A stretch of DNA of 40,809 nt from an uncultured archaeon (GCA_902384525.1 CABMCA010000118.1:1-40809); one strand, 5' to 3'; numbered from the stretch's first letter, positions 7,870-17,015 are shown. Notes: generated by a model from the sequence alone, not told the origin. Translations and numbers: made by a program.

Positions 7870-8085
7870 TTATTTTTCCTCCTGATATATTCCTTTAGTT
7901 CTATTTTTTACAACGTTTTCGAGTTTTGTAGTCCACATATTCTGAATCTGTGTATATTCACATTCAAGATAATGTGAGACTGCCTTGGCGAGAGCGTCTT
8001 TGGTATTGGTTTCGCCCGTCTTTGCTTTCAGGGCATCGATATCCTCTACCATGAGAACCGTTTGTACATGCATTATTTTCGCCAT
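7870..8085 (-). CDS. DUF5371-like small protein upstream of pilin
   Basis: This 71-residue protein has the block VQTVLMVEDIDALKAKTGETNTKDALAKAVSHYLECEY, which I recognise as the pattern of small methanogen proteins labelled DUF5371. The N-D-ALAKAV-HYL helix resembles the second helix of ribbon-helix-helix regulators, so DNA binding is possible. The ribosome site GAAGGAGAC sits 5 bases before the ATG. It is the first gene of the pilin operon, ending 2 bases before the pilin start, and could control it. Confidence 0.68.
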   Translation of the reverse strand: MAKIMHVQTVLMVEDIDALKAKTGETNTKDALAKAVSHYLECEYTQIQNMWTTKLENVVKNRTKGIYQEEK

Positions 8086-8357
8086 TTTTCGTCTCCTTCA
8101 AGAGAAATCATACTCTATTAGAAGTATAATTTTTCTTATAACTATAATTATGATTATGATATATTTAAAGATGATGGGAGTCAGGACATTAATATGAGTA
8201 TGAGCATTTTTCAAAAAGCATAAACTGACTCTTCTGATAGCGTTTTATGTAGATAACAATCAAAAAATATCTCTAAATTCAAAAAAGAGAATCACAAAAA
8301 TATTAATGCATTAAAACTTATTGATCGGGTAAAAGCGCATACTTGACCATGTTAAGT

Positions 8358-8915
8358 TTAATTATTGGTGCGTGATACATATTTTTGAATATTTTTTCTA
8401 AAAAACAGGAATACATCGCTTGAAACGTGTTCGTACAGATCTTCATCATCTTGCCTTTTGACCTGGGTAACTGAGTATCTTTCTAAAGATAATTCTTCTT
8501 TTAAAAGAGTCTCCATTGCAGGTATTTCTTTTTCTATTTCTTCAAAAATTCTGCTTTTCCAGAGGATTTTTGGATCTTCAATAGCATGGATCAATTCTCT
8601 TGCTACACTACCCGTTTTCCCTCTGCATGTAAAGACAAGGATATTCAAATCAGCCCATTCCAGGCAATCTAAACTCTTTTCCAGGTTTGGAATACCTGAT
8701 CCTTCAGAGCTCGAAAATTCCTCAACTATAGCAGTATTTGTATATCCATCTGCTTTCAAGCGATCACGGAGTTTTATTAGACGTTCCCTTTCCCCTGGTG
8801 GATTATAAGCACCATATATGGCGATGTGGATTTTATCCTTATACGCAAGAATGGATTCTTTTTTCGTCCTCTGAAATTCACTGAATCTTTTTTGAATCTT
8901 CACGTTCAGGATCAC
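8358..8915 (-). CDS. Unknown protein with nucleoside deoxyribosyltransferase/TIR-like Rossmann features
   Basis: In this 185-residue protein, residues 28-125 look like an alpha/beta fold: IHIAIYGAYNPPGERERLIKLRD (strand with a G-x-Y-N turn), then NLEKSLDCLEWADLNILVFTCRGKTGSVARELIHAIE. The order of a small-residue turn, an A-D-x-x-I-L-V strand, then G-x-x-x-x-x-x-E helix resembles nucleoside 2-deoxyribosyltransferases and TIR-like NADases, where that Glu is catalytic. This is a pattern-level suggestion only. The C-terminal 60 residues are helical and charged. GTG at 8915 is the first start; GTG at 8903 is an alternative. It is divergent from a winged-helix regulator across a palindromic site. 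Confidence 0.5.
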   Translation of the reverse strand: MILNVKIQKRFSEFQRTKKESILAYKDKIHIAIYGAYNPPGERERLIKLRDRLKADGYTNTAIVEEFSSSEGSGIPNLEKSLDCLEWADLNILVFTCRGKTGSVARELIHAIEDPKILWKSRIFEEIEKEIPAMETLLKEELSLERYSVTQVKRQDDEDLYEHVSSDVFLFFRKNIQKYVSRTNN

Positions 8916-8961
8916 ACGCCCTTTTAAGACAGATTCGATAGATAAGCTTTTACCTTAGTAG

Positions 8962-8994
8962 AAATAAATATACACAAGTATACCAAGGTATACT
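8962..8994. promoter_or_regulatory. Divergent promoter with palindromic operator candidate
   Basis: AGTATACC at 8977-8984 and GGTATACT at 8987-8994 are perfect inverted arms separated by AA. Just before them, AAATAAATATA (about 8962-8972) can serve as TATA box for the plus-strand regulator at 9017, placing its start site inside or at the edge of the palindrome. Read backwards, TATATTTATTT can serve the minus-strand gene at 8915. A related half-site, TACCTTAGTA, lies at 8951-8960. The layout fits a repressor controlling its own gene and perhaps its neighbour. Confidence 0.62.
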
Positions 8995-9016
8995 CAATGC
9001 CTTTAGAGAGTTGACA

Positions 9017-9445
9017 ATGGGAATAAATAAAAAAATAGAAGAATACGCAAACGAGATGCCGATAGAGCTTATAAGAGCGATAGAGGCTTTAAATGACGAT
9101 TTTAGAAGGGCTATTTTCTTTGTTCTCCTCAAAAACGGCAACCTGTCCTTCACTCAGATAATGACCGAATTAGAAATACCCCGTAAAGATAGCAGCATCC
9201 TCTCTCATCACCTGAAAATACTTGAAAAAGGATCACTCATCAAAAACGAATATGCCAAAAAAGAAGGTACGGATAGCCATTCTTTCTATGACCTTACAGG
9301 GTTCGGAGAGGATATCCTTAATGGATTAATGGATACGCTTGTTGTTCCTGATTTAACTGTTCAACCTATTGAACCACTTAAAAAACTGCTAATTCAGGTA
9401 GGATCAAATCGATCTGATAAAGTATTCAAGGAACTGACAAAATGA
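9017..9445 (+). CDS. ArsR-type winged-helix transcriptional regulator
   Basis: This 142-residue protein contains a winged-helix domain at about 10-95: LIRAIEALNDDFRRAIFFVLLKNGNLSFTQIMTEL, then the recognition helix SSILSHHLKILEKGSLIKNEY and a wing reading SHSFYDLTGFGEDIL. The SHHLKxLExGxLI block is typical of ArsR-like HTH_20/HTH_5 domains. No metal-binding Cys motif is visible. The ATG at 9017 is preferred over the TTG at 9011. The start codon lies 23 bases after a palindromic operator candidate, suggesting autorepression. The next gene overlaps its end by 4 bases. Confidence 0.82.
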   Translation: MGINKKIEEYANEMPIELIRAIEALNDDFRRAIFFVLLKNGNLSFTQIMTELEIPRKDSSILSHHLKILEKGSLIKNEYAKKEGTDSHSFYDLTGFGEDILNGLMDTLVVPDLTVQPIEPLKKLLIQVGSNRSDKVFKELTK

Positions 9446-9654
9446 ATCTGACATCTCAAGAAGTTGAAAGGATGGAGTATCTTCTGGGCAAATCCAGATT
9501 AAGCTATCTAACCAAGAAGGAAGAATCTATATTGCGCGATCTAATCGTAAAAGAGAATCCTTCAGCTAAGGATAATTCTCTGGATGACTTGATCAAACTT
9601 GGGTTAACCCTTGTTGGATTGTATGTTTTAGCAAAGGCACTGGATGAGAAATAA
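9442..9654 (+). CDS. Small protein coupled to the winged-helix regulator
   Basis: This 70-residue protein has a charged helical first part (TSQEVERMEYLLGKSRLSYLTKKEESILRDLI), resembling a short helical hairpin, and then a hydrophobic helix (LIKLGLTLVGLYVLAKAL) near the C-terminus that could insert in or lie on the membrane. Its ATG overlaps the regulator stop (ATGA), so it is translated with it and may act as its partner or membrane tether. No family is recognised. Confidence 0.65.
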   Translation: MNLTSQEVERMEYLLGKSRLSYLTKKEESILRDLIVKENPSAKDNSLDDLIKLGLTLVGLYVLAKALDEK

Positions 9655-9705
9655 AGTTCGTATCCACGGATTGAGGATAATGAATAAAAAAAATATAGAA
9701 AAATA

Positions 9706-10377
9706 ATGATATCCATCGGTGTATTAACGCGGGGAAAATACGGCTTGCGCCTGATCGAAAATATCAGGAACAGTTCCGGTTTCAAGGTCTCATCATTAGA
9801 ACTTCCTGAATCACTTCCCGATTTCATAGAAGAACCGGAAGAATTTATCAAAGGGTTGGATCTGGATAAAACCTTTTTTTCAAATGACCTGATAATAGCT
9901 TACATAATGCATCCTGACCTGGCGCCTGAAATTGTCCGGCTTGCAGGCGAAAACGGGGCTCACGCTGTAATTATCGCAGGAGGCGCGGCAATTGCAGGCG
10001 GAAGAGATGAGCTTTTAAACCTGTCCGAAAAATATGGCATTCACATCGAGATACATGAGATATGCTGCGATATAGGACAATCAAGCAACAGTACCGTTAC
10101 GGAATTTGCAACATGTTTTGGAAGGCCGCAAATACATATCACTACAAAAGATGGTCTGATCTCTACCGTAAAGGTCATCCGGGGCGCCCCATGCGGAAGT
10201 ACATGGCACATGGCAAAAAACCTTGTCGGGTCAAAAACAGATGAAGCTCCTGCAAAAGGCGGTCTTCTTGTGCAGCAATATCCATGCAGGGCCATCCGGG
10301 GCACAAAAGGCGGAATACATAAAGCTGCGAAGTTTCATAAGGAAGCAGTGGAAAAAGCATTAAAGGAGAGTGATTAA
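9706..10377 (+). CDS. DUF166 family protein
   Basis: This 223-residue protein matches the DUF166 pattern known mainly from methanogens, where it was once labelled a thymidylate synthase-like protein. It begins ISIGVLTRGKYGLRLIENI, and the later conserved pieces are AHAVIIAGGAAIAGGRDEL, IHEICCDIG, the VIRGAPCGSTWHMAKNLVG block and VQQYPCRAIRGTKGGIHKAA. Conserved Cys residues in these blocks suggest metal or thiol chemistry, but the reaction is not established. The stop codon is directly followed by the malic-enzyme ATG, so the two are cotranscribed. Confidence 0.78.
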   Translation: MISIGVLTRGKYGLRLIENIRNSSGFKVSSLELPESLPDFIEEPEEFIKGLDLDKTFFSNDLIIAYIMHPDLAPEIVRLAGENGAHAVIIAGGAAIAGGRDELLNLSEKYGIHIEIHEICCDIGQSSNSTVTEFATCFGRPQIHITTKDGLISTVKVIRGAPCGSTWHMAKNLVGSKTDEAPAKGGLLVQQYPCRAIRGTKGGIHKAAKFHKEAVEKALKESD

Positions 10378-11604
10378 ATGAAAGGATCAATATATGAACG
10401 CTCACTCAAGTTCCATGAAGCGCATCAGGGAAAGATAGCCCTGAAAAGCAAAGTAAGTTTAAAAACAAAAGATGACTTAAGCCTTGCCTATACACCAGGC
10501 GTCGCGCAGGCGTGCCTGCAGATACAGTCAAACAAAGACGATATCTACCGTTATACTTCAAAAGGAAATTTCGTTGCCGTAGTGAGTGACGGCACATCGG
10601 TTCTGGGATTGGGAGACCTCGGCGGTTGTGCAGCGCTGCCGGTGATGGAAGGAAAAGCGGCGCTTTTTAAAGTTTTTGCAGGCGTGGATGCTTTTCCGAT
10701 ATGTCTTGACACCAGGGATACTGAAGAAGTTATCAATATCGTAAAGAACATAGCGCCGGTTTTCGGCGGGATAAATCTTGAGGATATCGCAGCTCCCCGG
10801 TGTTTTGAGATAGAGACAAGGTTAAAGGGATTACTTGATATTCCCGTATTCCACGATGACCAGCATGGAGCAGCTCTCGTCATGCTTGCCGGGCTGATAA
10901 ATGCCCTGAAAGTTGTGGGAAAGAAATTCTGCGATATAAACGTTGTTATAAGCGGCGCGGGCGCAGCAGCTACAGCAAGCGCAAAACTTCTTCTGGATGA
11001 AGGTGTGAGGGATATCATAATATGCGATTCAACAGGCATAATTTATGAAGGCAGAGCCAGGCTAAATCCTTATAAAGAAGAACTTGCCAGGCTTACTAAT
11101 AAGAACCAGATGACAGGGAATCTTGCAGATGCCATGAAAGGAGCAGATGTTTTTATAGGTTTATCCGTGGGCGGGATAGTCTCTGAGGAAATGATACAAT
11201 CCATGTCTGATGATGCAATAGTCCTGCCACTTGCTAATCCCATCCCTGAGATCATGCCGGAAAAAGCAAAAAAAGCAGGAGCTCGTATTGTCGGGTCAGG
11301 CCGCTCGGATTGCTCCAATCAGATAAATAATGCCCTTGGTTTTCCCGGAATATTCAGGGGAACTCTGGATGTCAGGGCAAGAGATATCAATAAAGAAATG
11401 AAAATGGCAGCAGCAAATACACTGGCGTTACTTGTGCCCGAACCTTCGGAAGAAATGATAATTCCAAGCATTTTTGATCCTGAAGTCGCGCCGCGAGTTG
11501 CCTCTGCTGTTGCCCGGGCTGCCATGGAAAGTGGAGTTGCAAGAAAACGGGTTTCTCCTGAAGAAGTGGCAAGACATACAAGAGAACTGGTCAGGGATCA
11601 ATGA
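10378..11604 (+). CDS. NAD(P)-dependent malic enzyme
   Basis: This 408-residue protein has the length of the short prokaryotic and archaeal malic enzymes. It converts malate to pyruvate and CO2 with reduction of NAD(P). Visible signatures are SLAYTPGVA near residue 34, GLGDLGG near residue 78, the metal-site block GINLEDIAAPRCFEIE, FHDDQHG, and a Rossmann GAGAAA near residue 190. The C-terminal phosphotransacetylase-like domain of the large bacterial MaeB is absent. The preceding DUF166 gene ends right at its ATG and the rhomboid gene overlaps its end by 4 bases. Cofactor preference cannot be read reliably. Confidence 0.93.
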   Translation: MKGSIYERSLKFHEAHQGKIALKSKVSLKTKDDLSLAYTPGVAQACLQIQSNKDDIYRYTSKGNFVAVVSDGTSVLGLGDLGGCAALPVMEGKAALFKVFAGVDAFPICLDTRDTEEVINIVKNIAPVFGGINLEDIAAPRCFEIETRLKGLLDIPVFHDDQHGAALVMLAGLINALKVVGKKFCDINVVISGAGAAATASAKLLLDEGVRDIIICDSTGIIYEGRARLNPYKEELARLTNKNQMTGNLADAMKGADVFIGLSVGGIVSEEMIQSMSDDAIVLPLANPIPEIMPEKAKKAGARIVGSGRSDCSNQINNALGFPGIFRGTLDVRARDINKEMKMAAANTLALLVPEPSEEMIIPSIFDPEVAPRVASAVARAAMESGVARKRVSPEEVARHTRELVRDQ

Positions 11605-12206
11605 AGCTCACGAATTTCCTGATAATATTGTGCATATTTTTGAGCCTTTATTTTTGGGGCTCAAAAGAGAATCTTGCATTCAGTGAATATGCCCTTTTTC
11701 ACGGAGCATTTTATACTTTATTGACCGGGCTTTTTGTTCATGCAAATCTTGTACATCTTTCCGGGAATATGATTTTCCTTTATGTTTTCGGGAACAGCCT
11801 TGAAGATGAAGTCGGAGCCTTCAATACCGCCCTTGTTTTTTTTACAGGCGGCATATTATCTTTCATTATCAGTATACCATTTTATCCGGGAGCGACCATG
11901 CTGGGGGCATCTGCCGCCATATTTTCAGTGATGTCTGCACTTTTGCTTGCCCGGCACCCGGGGTATTCATTTCAATTTCTTTCGCCAATTGGGCCCCTTG
12001 CGCTTTTATATTTTATGTTCAATATAATGGCTGTTAAAAACGCTATGGGCGGAAATGTTGCGTATTTTGCACATATATTCGGGTTTATCATAGGAATGTT
12101 TTTCGGGGCAAAATGGAACAAGCAGTGGAAGGAGAGCCTGTTTCTGACTTTTGCATTGTTAATTGTTTATTTCATATTATATATTTATTTGATTAAATGG
12201 ATTTAA
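11601..12206 (+). CDS. Rhomboid family intramembrane serine protease
   Basis: This 201-residue protein has about six membrane helices. The conserved HANLVHLSGNMIFL block (about 47-60) corresponds to the rhomboid H-x-x-x-H-x-x-x-N helix. GASAAIFSV carries the catalytic Ser (S104), and AHIFGFIIGM carries the catalytic His (H158). It should cleave membrane proteins within or near the bilayer. The ATG overlaps the malic-enzyme stop (ATGA). No functional link between the two genes is known; this may be simple gene packing. Confidence 0.88.
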   Translation: MKLTNFLIILCIFLSLYFWGSKENLAFSEYALFHGAFYTLLTGLFVHANLVHLSGNMIFLYVFGNSLEDEVGAFNTALVFFTGGILSFIISIPFYPGATMLGASAAIFSVMSALLLARHPGYSFQFLSPIGPLALLYFMFNIMAVKNAMGGNVAYFAHIFGFIIGMFFGAKWNKQWKESLFLTFALLIVYFILYIYLIKWI

Positions 12207-12228
12207 GTGAATATGATTGATTTGAATT

Positions 12229-12258
12229 TTGATAAATAAAGAGTTGATAAATAAAGAA
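12229..12258. repeat. 15-bp tandem repeat, two copies
   Basis: TTGATAAATAAAGAG is followed directly by a copy differing only in the last base. It lies in the AT-rich gap between the rhomboid gene and the UDP-sugar genes and could be part of the promoter region of the latter. Confidence 0.8.
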
Positions 12259-12330
12259 AAGATTAAAATAAAAATAATCTGTAATAAGATTAATTTTGAA
12301 AAATAGCCAGATTAAGAAAAGGACTAATTT

Positions 12331-13614
12331 ATGAGAATATCAGTAATAGGAACAGGTTATGTCGGAACTGTAAGCGCAGCATGTTTTGCGCAACTTGGGC
12401 ATGAAGTTATCTGTGTGGATATTGATAAATCAAAAATTGATAAGATAAATGCAGGTATTCCTCCTATATATGAAGAAGGGCTGGATGAGCTTCTGGAAAA
12501 GCATGCCGGAAAAAAATTGAGCGGGACTTCTGATTACAGGTATGCAGTAATGAATTCCGATGTTTCATTCATATGTGTGGGGACACCATCGGGTCCATCA
12601 GGAAATATCGAACTTGGTATCGTTAAAGCGGCGAGTGCAAGCCTTGGTGATGCGCTAAAGGATAAAAAAGATTACCATGTTATCGTCGTAAAAAGCACAG
12701 TGGTGCCTGAGACAACAGAAAAAGTAGTATTGCCAATAATTGAAAAATATTCAAAGAAACGTTCCGGGGATTTCGGTATAGCCATGAACCCTGAATTCCT
12801 CAGGGAAGGAAAAGCAATTTATGATTTCATGCATCCTGATAAAATAGTCATCGGATCAATGGATAAAAAAGCAGGCGATCTCGTAGCATCCCTTTACAGC
12901 GGTCTTGATTGCGAGATAACAAGGACGAATCCGAGAACCGCTGAAATGATCAAATATGTTAATAATGCATTCCTGGCAACGAAAATATCCTTTTCAAATG
13001 AAATAGGAAATATTTGTAAACAGCTGGATATCAATACCTACGAAGTGATGAAGGCCGTTGGAAAGGATTTCAGGATCGGTCCGTATTTCCTTAACTCTGG
13101 CGCAGGCTTTGGAGGCTCATGCTTTCCCAAAGATGTAAAAGCACTTATCGGGAAGGCAAAAGCCATAGGATATGAACCTTTGATCCTTGAATCGGTTATC
13201 AAGGTAAATGAAAAGCAGCCCGGACAAATGGTTCTATTGCTAAAGAGAGAACTTGGGAATCTTAAAGGCAAAAAAATCGCCGTTCTGGGATTGGCTTTCA
13301 AGAACGATACCGATGATATAAGGGAATCAAGAGCAATACCGGTAATAAGTGAGTTGCTTGAAAATGGCGCAGAAGTTAGCGCTTATGATCCGATGGCAAA
13401 TGAGAATATGAGCCGGATTTTTGGGAATATTAAGTATAATTCAAGTGCTGCTGATGCCCTGAAAGAAGCAGATGCCTGCCTTGTAATGACAGAATGGGAT
13501 GAGTTCAAAAAGCTTGATAAGGAATTTGACCTGATGGAAAACAAACTTATTATCGATGGGCGCCATATGCTTACCCCGCGAAAAGATACTAAATATGTAG
13601 GACTTTGCTGGTAA
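12331..13614 (+). CDS. UDP-glucose 6-dehydrogenase
   Basis: This 427-residue protein belongs to the UDP-glucose/GDP-mannose dehydrogenase family. The N-terminal NAD site reads VIGTGYVGTVSAACFAQLGH. The central part has NPEFLREGKAIYDFMHPDKI, and the catalytic Cys is C264 in GAGFGGSCFPKDVKAL. The C-terminal domain has LGLAFKNDTDDIRESRA. It oxidises UDP-glucose to UDP-glucuronate using two NAD. A ribosome site AAAGGA lies just upstream. The following two genes supply UDP-glucose and use UDP-glucuronate, so substrate choice is well supported by context. Confidence 0.93.
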   Translation: MRISVIGTGYVGTVSAACFAQLGHEVICVDIDKSKIDKINAGIPPIYEEGLDELLEKHAGKKLSGTSDYRYAVMNSDVSFICVGTPSGPSGNIELGIVKAASASLGDALKDKKDYHVIVVKSTVVPETTEKVVLPIIEKYSKKRSGDFGIAMNPEFLREGKAIYDFMHPDKIVIGSMDKKAGDLVASLYSGLDCEITRTNPRTAEMIKYVNNAFLATKISFSNEIGNICKQLDINTYEVMKAVGKDFRIGPYFLNSGAGFGGSCFPKDVKALIGKAKAIGYEPLILESVIKVNEKQPGQMVLLLKRELGNLKGKKIAVLGLAFKNDTDDIRESRAIPVISELLENGAEVSAYDPMANENMSRIFGNIKYNSSAADALKEADACLVMTEWDEFKKLDKEFDLMENKLIIDGRHMLTPRKDTKYVGLCW

Positions 13615-13615
13615 A

Positions 13616-14644
13616 ATGAAGAAACTGATGACAAATAAGATCAAGGTTATTATTCCTGCAGCAGGAGCGGGAAAAAGACTTTTTCCCCATACTTACACAA
13701 AACCAAAGCCGATGGTGTATATTGCGGGTAAACCTATAATTGGCCATATACTTGACAGGATGAAGGATACCAGACCTGAGGAAATAATAATTATTGTGGG
13801 TTACAAGAAAGAACAGATCATATCTTATGTCGATGCAAATTATTCAGATCAGTTCAATATATGTTATATCGACCAGGATGAACAGTTAGGTCTTGCTCAT
13901 TCTATTTATGTGGCAAGGGAAAAGATTGGCGATTCTGAAATAATGATCGCTCTTGGCGATATGATATTCAAGGCAGGATATATCGAATTTTATAATCATC
14001 ACATGAAAAACGGGGATACATCAGGTTCTATTGGAGTGCGGGAAGTAGAAGATCCCACAAAATATGGAATAGTTGAACTTGACGGACATTGCATAAAAAG
14101 CATGGAAGAAAAGCCGGCTCATCCGAAATCCAATCTGGGGATAGCAGGTGTGTATTTTATCAAAGAAACAAAAATTCTTATATCGATCATAGAAGAAATG
14201 ATAATTAAAGATACAAGGACACGGGGTGAGTACCAGCTCACAGATGCATTACAGGAAATGATAAACAGGGGTTACCGCCTCAAAACATTCCCGGTTTCAA
14301 GCTGGTATGATTGCGGGCATTCAGAATCTCTCCTGCAAACAAACCGTGTGCTGCTTGATGAAAAAGAGGATATAGATCATATCCACCAGATAAAAGATTC
14401 TGTTATTATCCAACCGGTCGCCATCGGAGATAATGTTACTATCATTAATTCGGTTGTTGGGCCGCATGCTTCCATCGCAAGTGATTCTTATATCGAGAAC
14501 AGCATAATCTCAGATAGCGTCATAGGTTCGCGCTCTCACATATCAAAAGTTAATCTCCTGCGGTCTATAATAGGAGATGACGCCAGCGTACACGGTAAGC
14601 ATAATTCCCTTAATATCGGCGATTCATCATCAATTGAATTCTAA
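13616..14644 (+). CDS. Sugar-1-phosphate nucleotidyltransferase with left-handed beta-helix tail
   Basis: In this 342-residue protein, residues 8-245 are a nucleotidyltransferase domain with the signature IPAAGAGKRLFPHTYTKPKPM, IVGYKKEQI, LGDMIF and GIVELDG...EEKP. The last 90 residues read as a hexapeptide-repeat beta-helix (SVIIQPVAIGDNVTIINSVVG and on). Given the neighbours, the most likely reaction is UTP plus glucose-1-phosphate to UDP-glucose, but dTTP or other sugar phosphates are possible. It starts 1 base after the preceding stop; a second ATG at 13628 is an alternative. Confidence 0.88.
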   Translation: MKKLMTNKIKVIIPAAGAGKRLFPHTYTKPKPMVYIAGKPIIGHILDRMKDTRPEEIIIIVGYKKEQIISYVDANYSDQFNICYIDQDEQLGLAHSIYVAREKIGDSEIMIALGDMIFKAGYIEFYNHHMKNGDTSGSIGVREVEDPTKYGIVELDGHCIKSMEEKPAHPKSNLGIAGVYFIKETKILISIIEEMIIKDTRTRGEYQLTDALQEMINRGYRLKTFPVSSWYDCGHSESLLQTNRVLLDEKEDIDHIHQIKDSVIIQPVAIGDNVTIINSVVGPHASIASDSYIENSIISDSVIGSRSHISKVNLLRSIIGDDASVHGKHNSLNIGDSSSIEF

Positions 14645-14676
14645 AGATTTTTAAATTATAATATTAGGAGATATAT

Positions 14677-15621
14677 ATGAAAACATTAATAACAGGCGGG
14701 GCAGGATTTATTGGATCGCACCTATGTGACCTGTTGCTTGCAAAAGGTCATGAGGTCATTTGTGTGGATAACCTGATTACAGGAAATAAAAATAACATTG
14801 CTCACATTGAAAATGAAAAATTCTCATTTATTGAACATAATGTCACAAAACCTCTTTATCTTGAAGAAAAGATCGATTATATTTTCCATCTAGCAAGTCC
14901 GGCCAGTCCCATAGATTACCTGGAGCTGCCGATCCAGACACTCAAAGTTGGCGCTCTTGGAACTCATAACATGCTGGGTCTTGCCAGGGAGAAAAATGCG
15001 AGGTTTTTACTGGCATCAACTTCCGAGGTTTATGGTGATCCTCTTGTGAATCCGCAAAGTGAGGAATATTGGGGGAATGTAAACCCTATAGGCCCGCGCG
15101 GAGTTTATGATGAGGCAAAAAGATTCGCTGAAGCCATTACTATGGCATATCACAGGTATCACGGGGCACAAACGCGGATAGTACGCATTTTCAATACATA
15201 TGGCCCACGCATGCGTTTAAATGACGGCCGGGTAGTGCCGAACTTCATCGGGCAGGCTCTCAATGGAGAGGACATCACTGTATACGGGGATGGCTCCCAG
15301 ACAAGAAGCTTTTGCTACGTGAGTGATGAAATTGAGGGAATATATCGCCTGATGATGTCAGATTATACCAATCCTATGAATATCGGGAATCCGGAAGAGC
15401 ATACTATACTTCAGTTTGCAAAATTCATAATAAAGTTAACCGGAGCAGATTCAAAGATCATTTTCAAGGAATTGCCAGAGGATGATCCAAAACAAAGAAG
15501 GCCCGATATCACAAAAGCAAGGAAAATCCTGAAGTGGGAACCAAAAGTTTCTCTTGAGCAAGGGTTAAAAAATACGATACAATACTTTAAGGATGTTTTG
15601 TCGTCAAAAGATTTTATCTAG
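14677..15621 (+). CDS. UDP-glucuronate decarboxylase (UDP-xylose synthase), SDR family
   Basis: This 314-residue extended SDR protein has an NAD site [16 protein letters not shown] and a catalytic Y-x-x-x-K of Y144 and K148 (YDEAK). The stretch [22 protein letters not shown], followed by [30 protein letters not shown]-like sequence (EEYWGNVNP here) and a [14 protein letters not shown] block, is diagnostic of UDP-glucuronate decarboxylases rather than 4-epimerases. It would make UDP-xylose for glycans or protein glycosylation. A clear AGGAG at 14666-14670 precedes the ATG, and a TATA-like TTTAAATTATA lies at about 14650-14660, so it may have its own promoter as well. Its 3' end overlaps the convergent DUF2227 gene by 18 bases. 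Confidence 0.9.
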   Translation: MKTLITGGAGFIGSHLCDLLLAKGHEVICVDNLITGNKNNIAHIENEKFSFIEHNVTKPLYLEEKIDYIFHLASPASPIDYLELPIQTLKVGALGTHNMLGLAREKNARFLLASTSEVYGDPLVNPQSEEYWGNVNPIGPRGVYDEAKRFAEAITMAYHRYHGAQTRIVRIFNTYGPRMRLNDGRVVPNFIGQALNGEDITVYGDGSQTRSFCYVSDEIEGIYRLMMSDYTNPMNIGNPEEHTILQFAKFIIKLTGADSKIIFKELPEDDPKQRRPDITKARKILKWEPKVSLEQGLKNTIQYFKDVLSSKDFI

Positions 15622-16038
15622 GATCACATGCAGGGCATTAGCTATAATTATTCCTATTAAAAATACAATCACATAAACATATGAAAAAGTAAATTCCTGT
15701 GGGAGCGATTTGAATATTAGATAATAAAATCCCAGGATTATTACGCTGATATACAATATCCTCACGATCGCCCCATAGAAAATATTATGTGAACTTTGCC
15801 TGTGCTTGAATAACCACTTATAGGGAAGCATAAGGATTTTTAGCCTCCCCCATCGTTTATATGCTGCGCTATCGACATCAAGGTCAGGAGTTACAAATTC
15901 AGTGCCAATGTAAAATCCCAGACATATTGCAAGCAACATTCCAGAACTGAAACTAAAGATATTTTCAAAATAAAGGATAAGGGCAACAACGATAAAAACA
16001 ATGTAATTGAATATCCTGTGTTTGTTGTATCCCGGCAT
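15604..16038 (-). CDS. DUF2227-type membrane protein
   Basis: This 144-residue membrane protein starts [11 protein letters not shown] and has about four helices. The block [25 protein letters not shown], followed by HRQSSHN, fits the DUF2227 (putative metal-binding) family, where the scattered His and Asp residues may bind a metal at the membrane. The reaction is unknown. Its ATG overlaps the hemB stop by one base, so it is translated from the hemB message. Confidence 0.75.
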   Translation of the reverse strand: MPGYNKHRIFNYIVFIVVALILYFENIFSFSSGMLLAICLGFYIGTEFVTPDLDVDSAAYKRWGRLKILMLPYKWLFKHRQSSHNIFYGAIVRILYISVIILGFYYLIFKSLPQEFTFSYVYVIVFLIGIIIANALHVILDKIF

Positions 16039-17015
16039 TATTCTGAATTGAGGTCAAGAGCTACATCTTTCGCAAAATATGTCAATATCATATCTGCACC
16101 TGCCCGCTTTATCGATATCAGCGATTCATATATAGCCCTTTTTTCATCGATCCAGCCATTCTGGGCTGCCGCTTTTATCATCGAATATTCACCGCTGACA
16201 TGGTACGCCGCAGTTGGCATCTTGAATTTCTTCTTTACCCTGTAAATGATGTCAAGATAAGCCATTGCAGGCTTGACCATTATAATGTCTGCGCCTTCTT
16301 CGATATCAAGTGCAACTTCACGAAGCGCCTCATCGGAATTTCCGGGGTCCATCTGGTATGAAGCCCTGTCGCCAAAAGAAAAGCCCGAGCTTGCAGCTTC
16401 ACGGAACGGGCCATAGAAAACTGAGCAATATTTTGCAGCATAGGACATAATTGGAACATCCTTGAAATTATTCTCATCAAGTGCCCTGCGTATCGCTCCC
16501 ACCATTCCATCCATCATTCCCGAAGGCGCAACGATATCAGCGCCGGCCCTGGCATGGCTGACTGCTGTCTTTCCAAGGATATCAAGCGTGGGGTCGTTGA
16601 GTATTTCATGTTTCTCGTTTACCATGCCGCAGTGGCCGTGGGATGTGTATTCGCAAAGGCAAAGATCAGTGATCACGATCAGGTCATCTCCCACCTTCTT
16701 TTTGATAGCTCTCACAGCTTTCTGGACTACATCATCGTCACCGTATGCGTGGGTTCCTGTTTCGTCTTTTTCAGCAGGGATACCAAAAATAATTATTGCG
16801 GGGATACCGAGCTTTGAAATACTTGCTGCTTCATCGGCAACAGTTTTAAGGGACTGGCGAAAAACGCCTGGCATTGCATTAATTTCAAGAGGTTTTGATA
16901 TTGTTTCATCGACAAATATGGGACATATCAAATCCCTGACATCAAGAGTCGTTTCACGGACCATGGGCCTGAATTTTGATGAGCGCAATCTTCTCATGCG
17001 CATCGTGGGGAACAT
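16038..17015 (-). CDS. hemB: Porphobilinogen synthase (delta-aminolevulinic acid dehydratase)
   Basis: This 325-residue protein condenses two 5-aminolevulinate molecules to porphobilinogen, an early tetrapyrrole step needed for F430, haem and cobamides. The two Schiff-base lysines are K195 ([15 protein letters not shown]) and K248 ([11 protein letters not shown]). A zinc-type site is present with C119, C121 and C129 in [14 protein letters not shown]. The start [11 protein letters not shown] matches family N-termini. No other hem gene is nearby; in many archaea hemB clusters with hemA/C/L, so this copy is separated from them. It shares a divergent promoter region with the Fic gene. Confidence 0.96.
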   Translation of the reverse strand: MFPTMRMRRLRSSKFRPMVRETTLDVRDLICPIFVDETISKPLEINAMPGVFRQSLKTVADEAASISKLGIPAIIIFGIPAEKDETGTHAYGDDDVVQKAVRAIKKKVGDDLIVITDLCLCEYTSHGHCGMVNEKHEILNDPTLDILGKTAVSHARAGADIVAPSGMMDGMVGAIRRALDENNFKDVPIMSYAAKYCSVFYGPFREAASSGFSFGDRASYQMDPGNSDEALREVALDIEEGADIIMVKPAMAYLDIIYRVKKKFKMPTAAYHVSGEYSMIKAAAQNGWIDEKRAIYESLISIKRAGADMILTYFAKDVALDLNSE

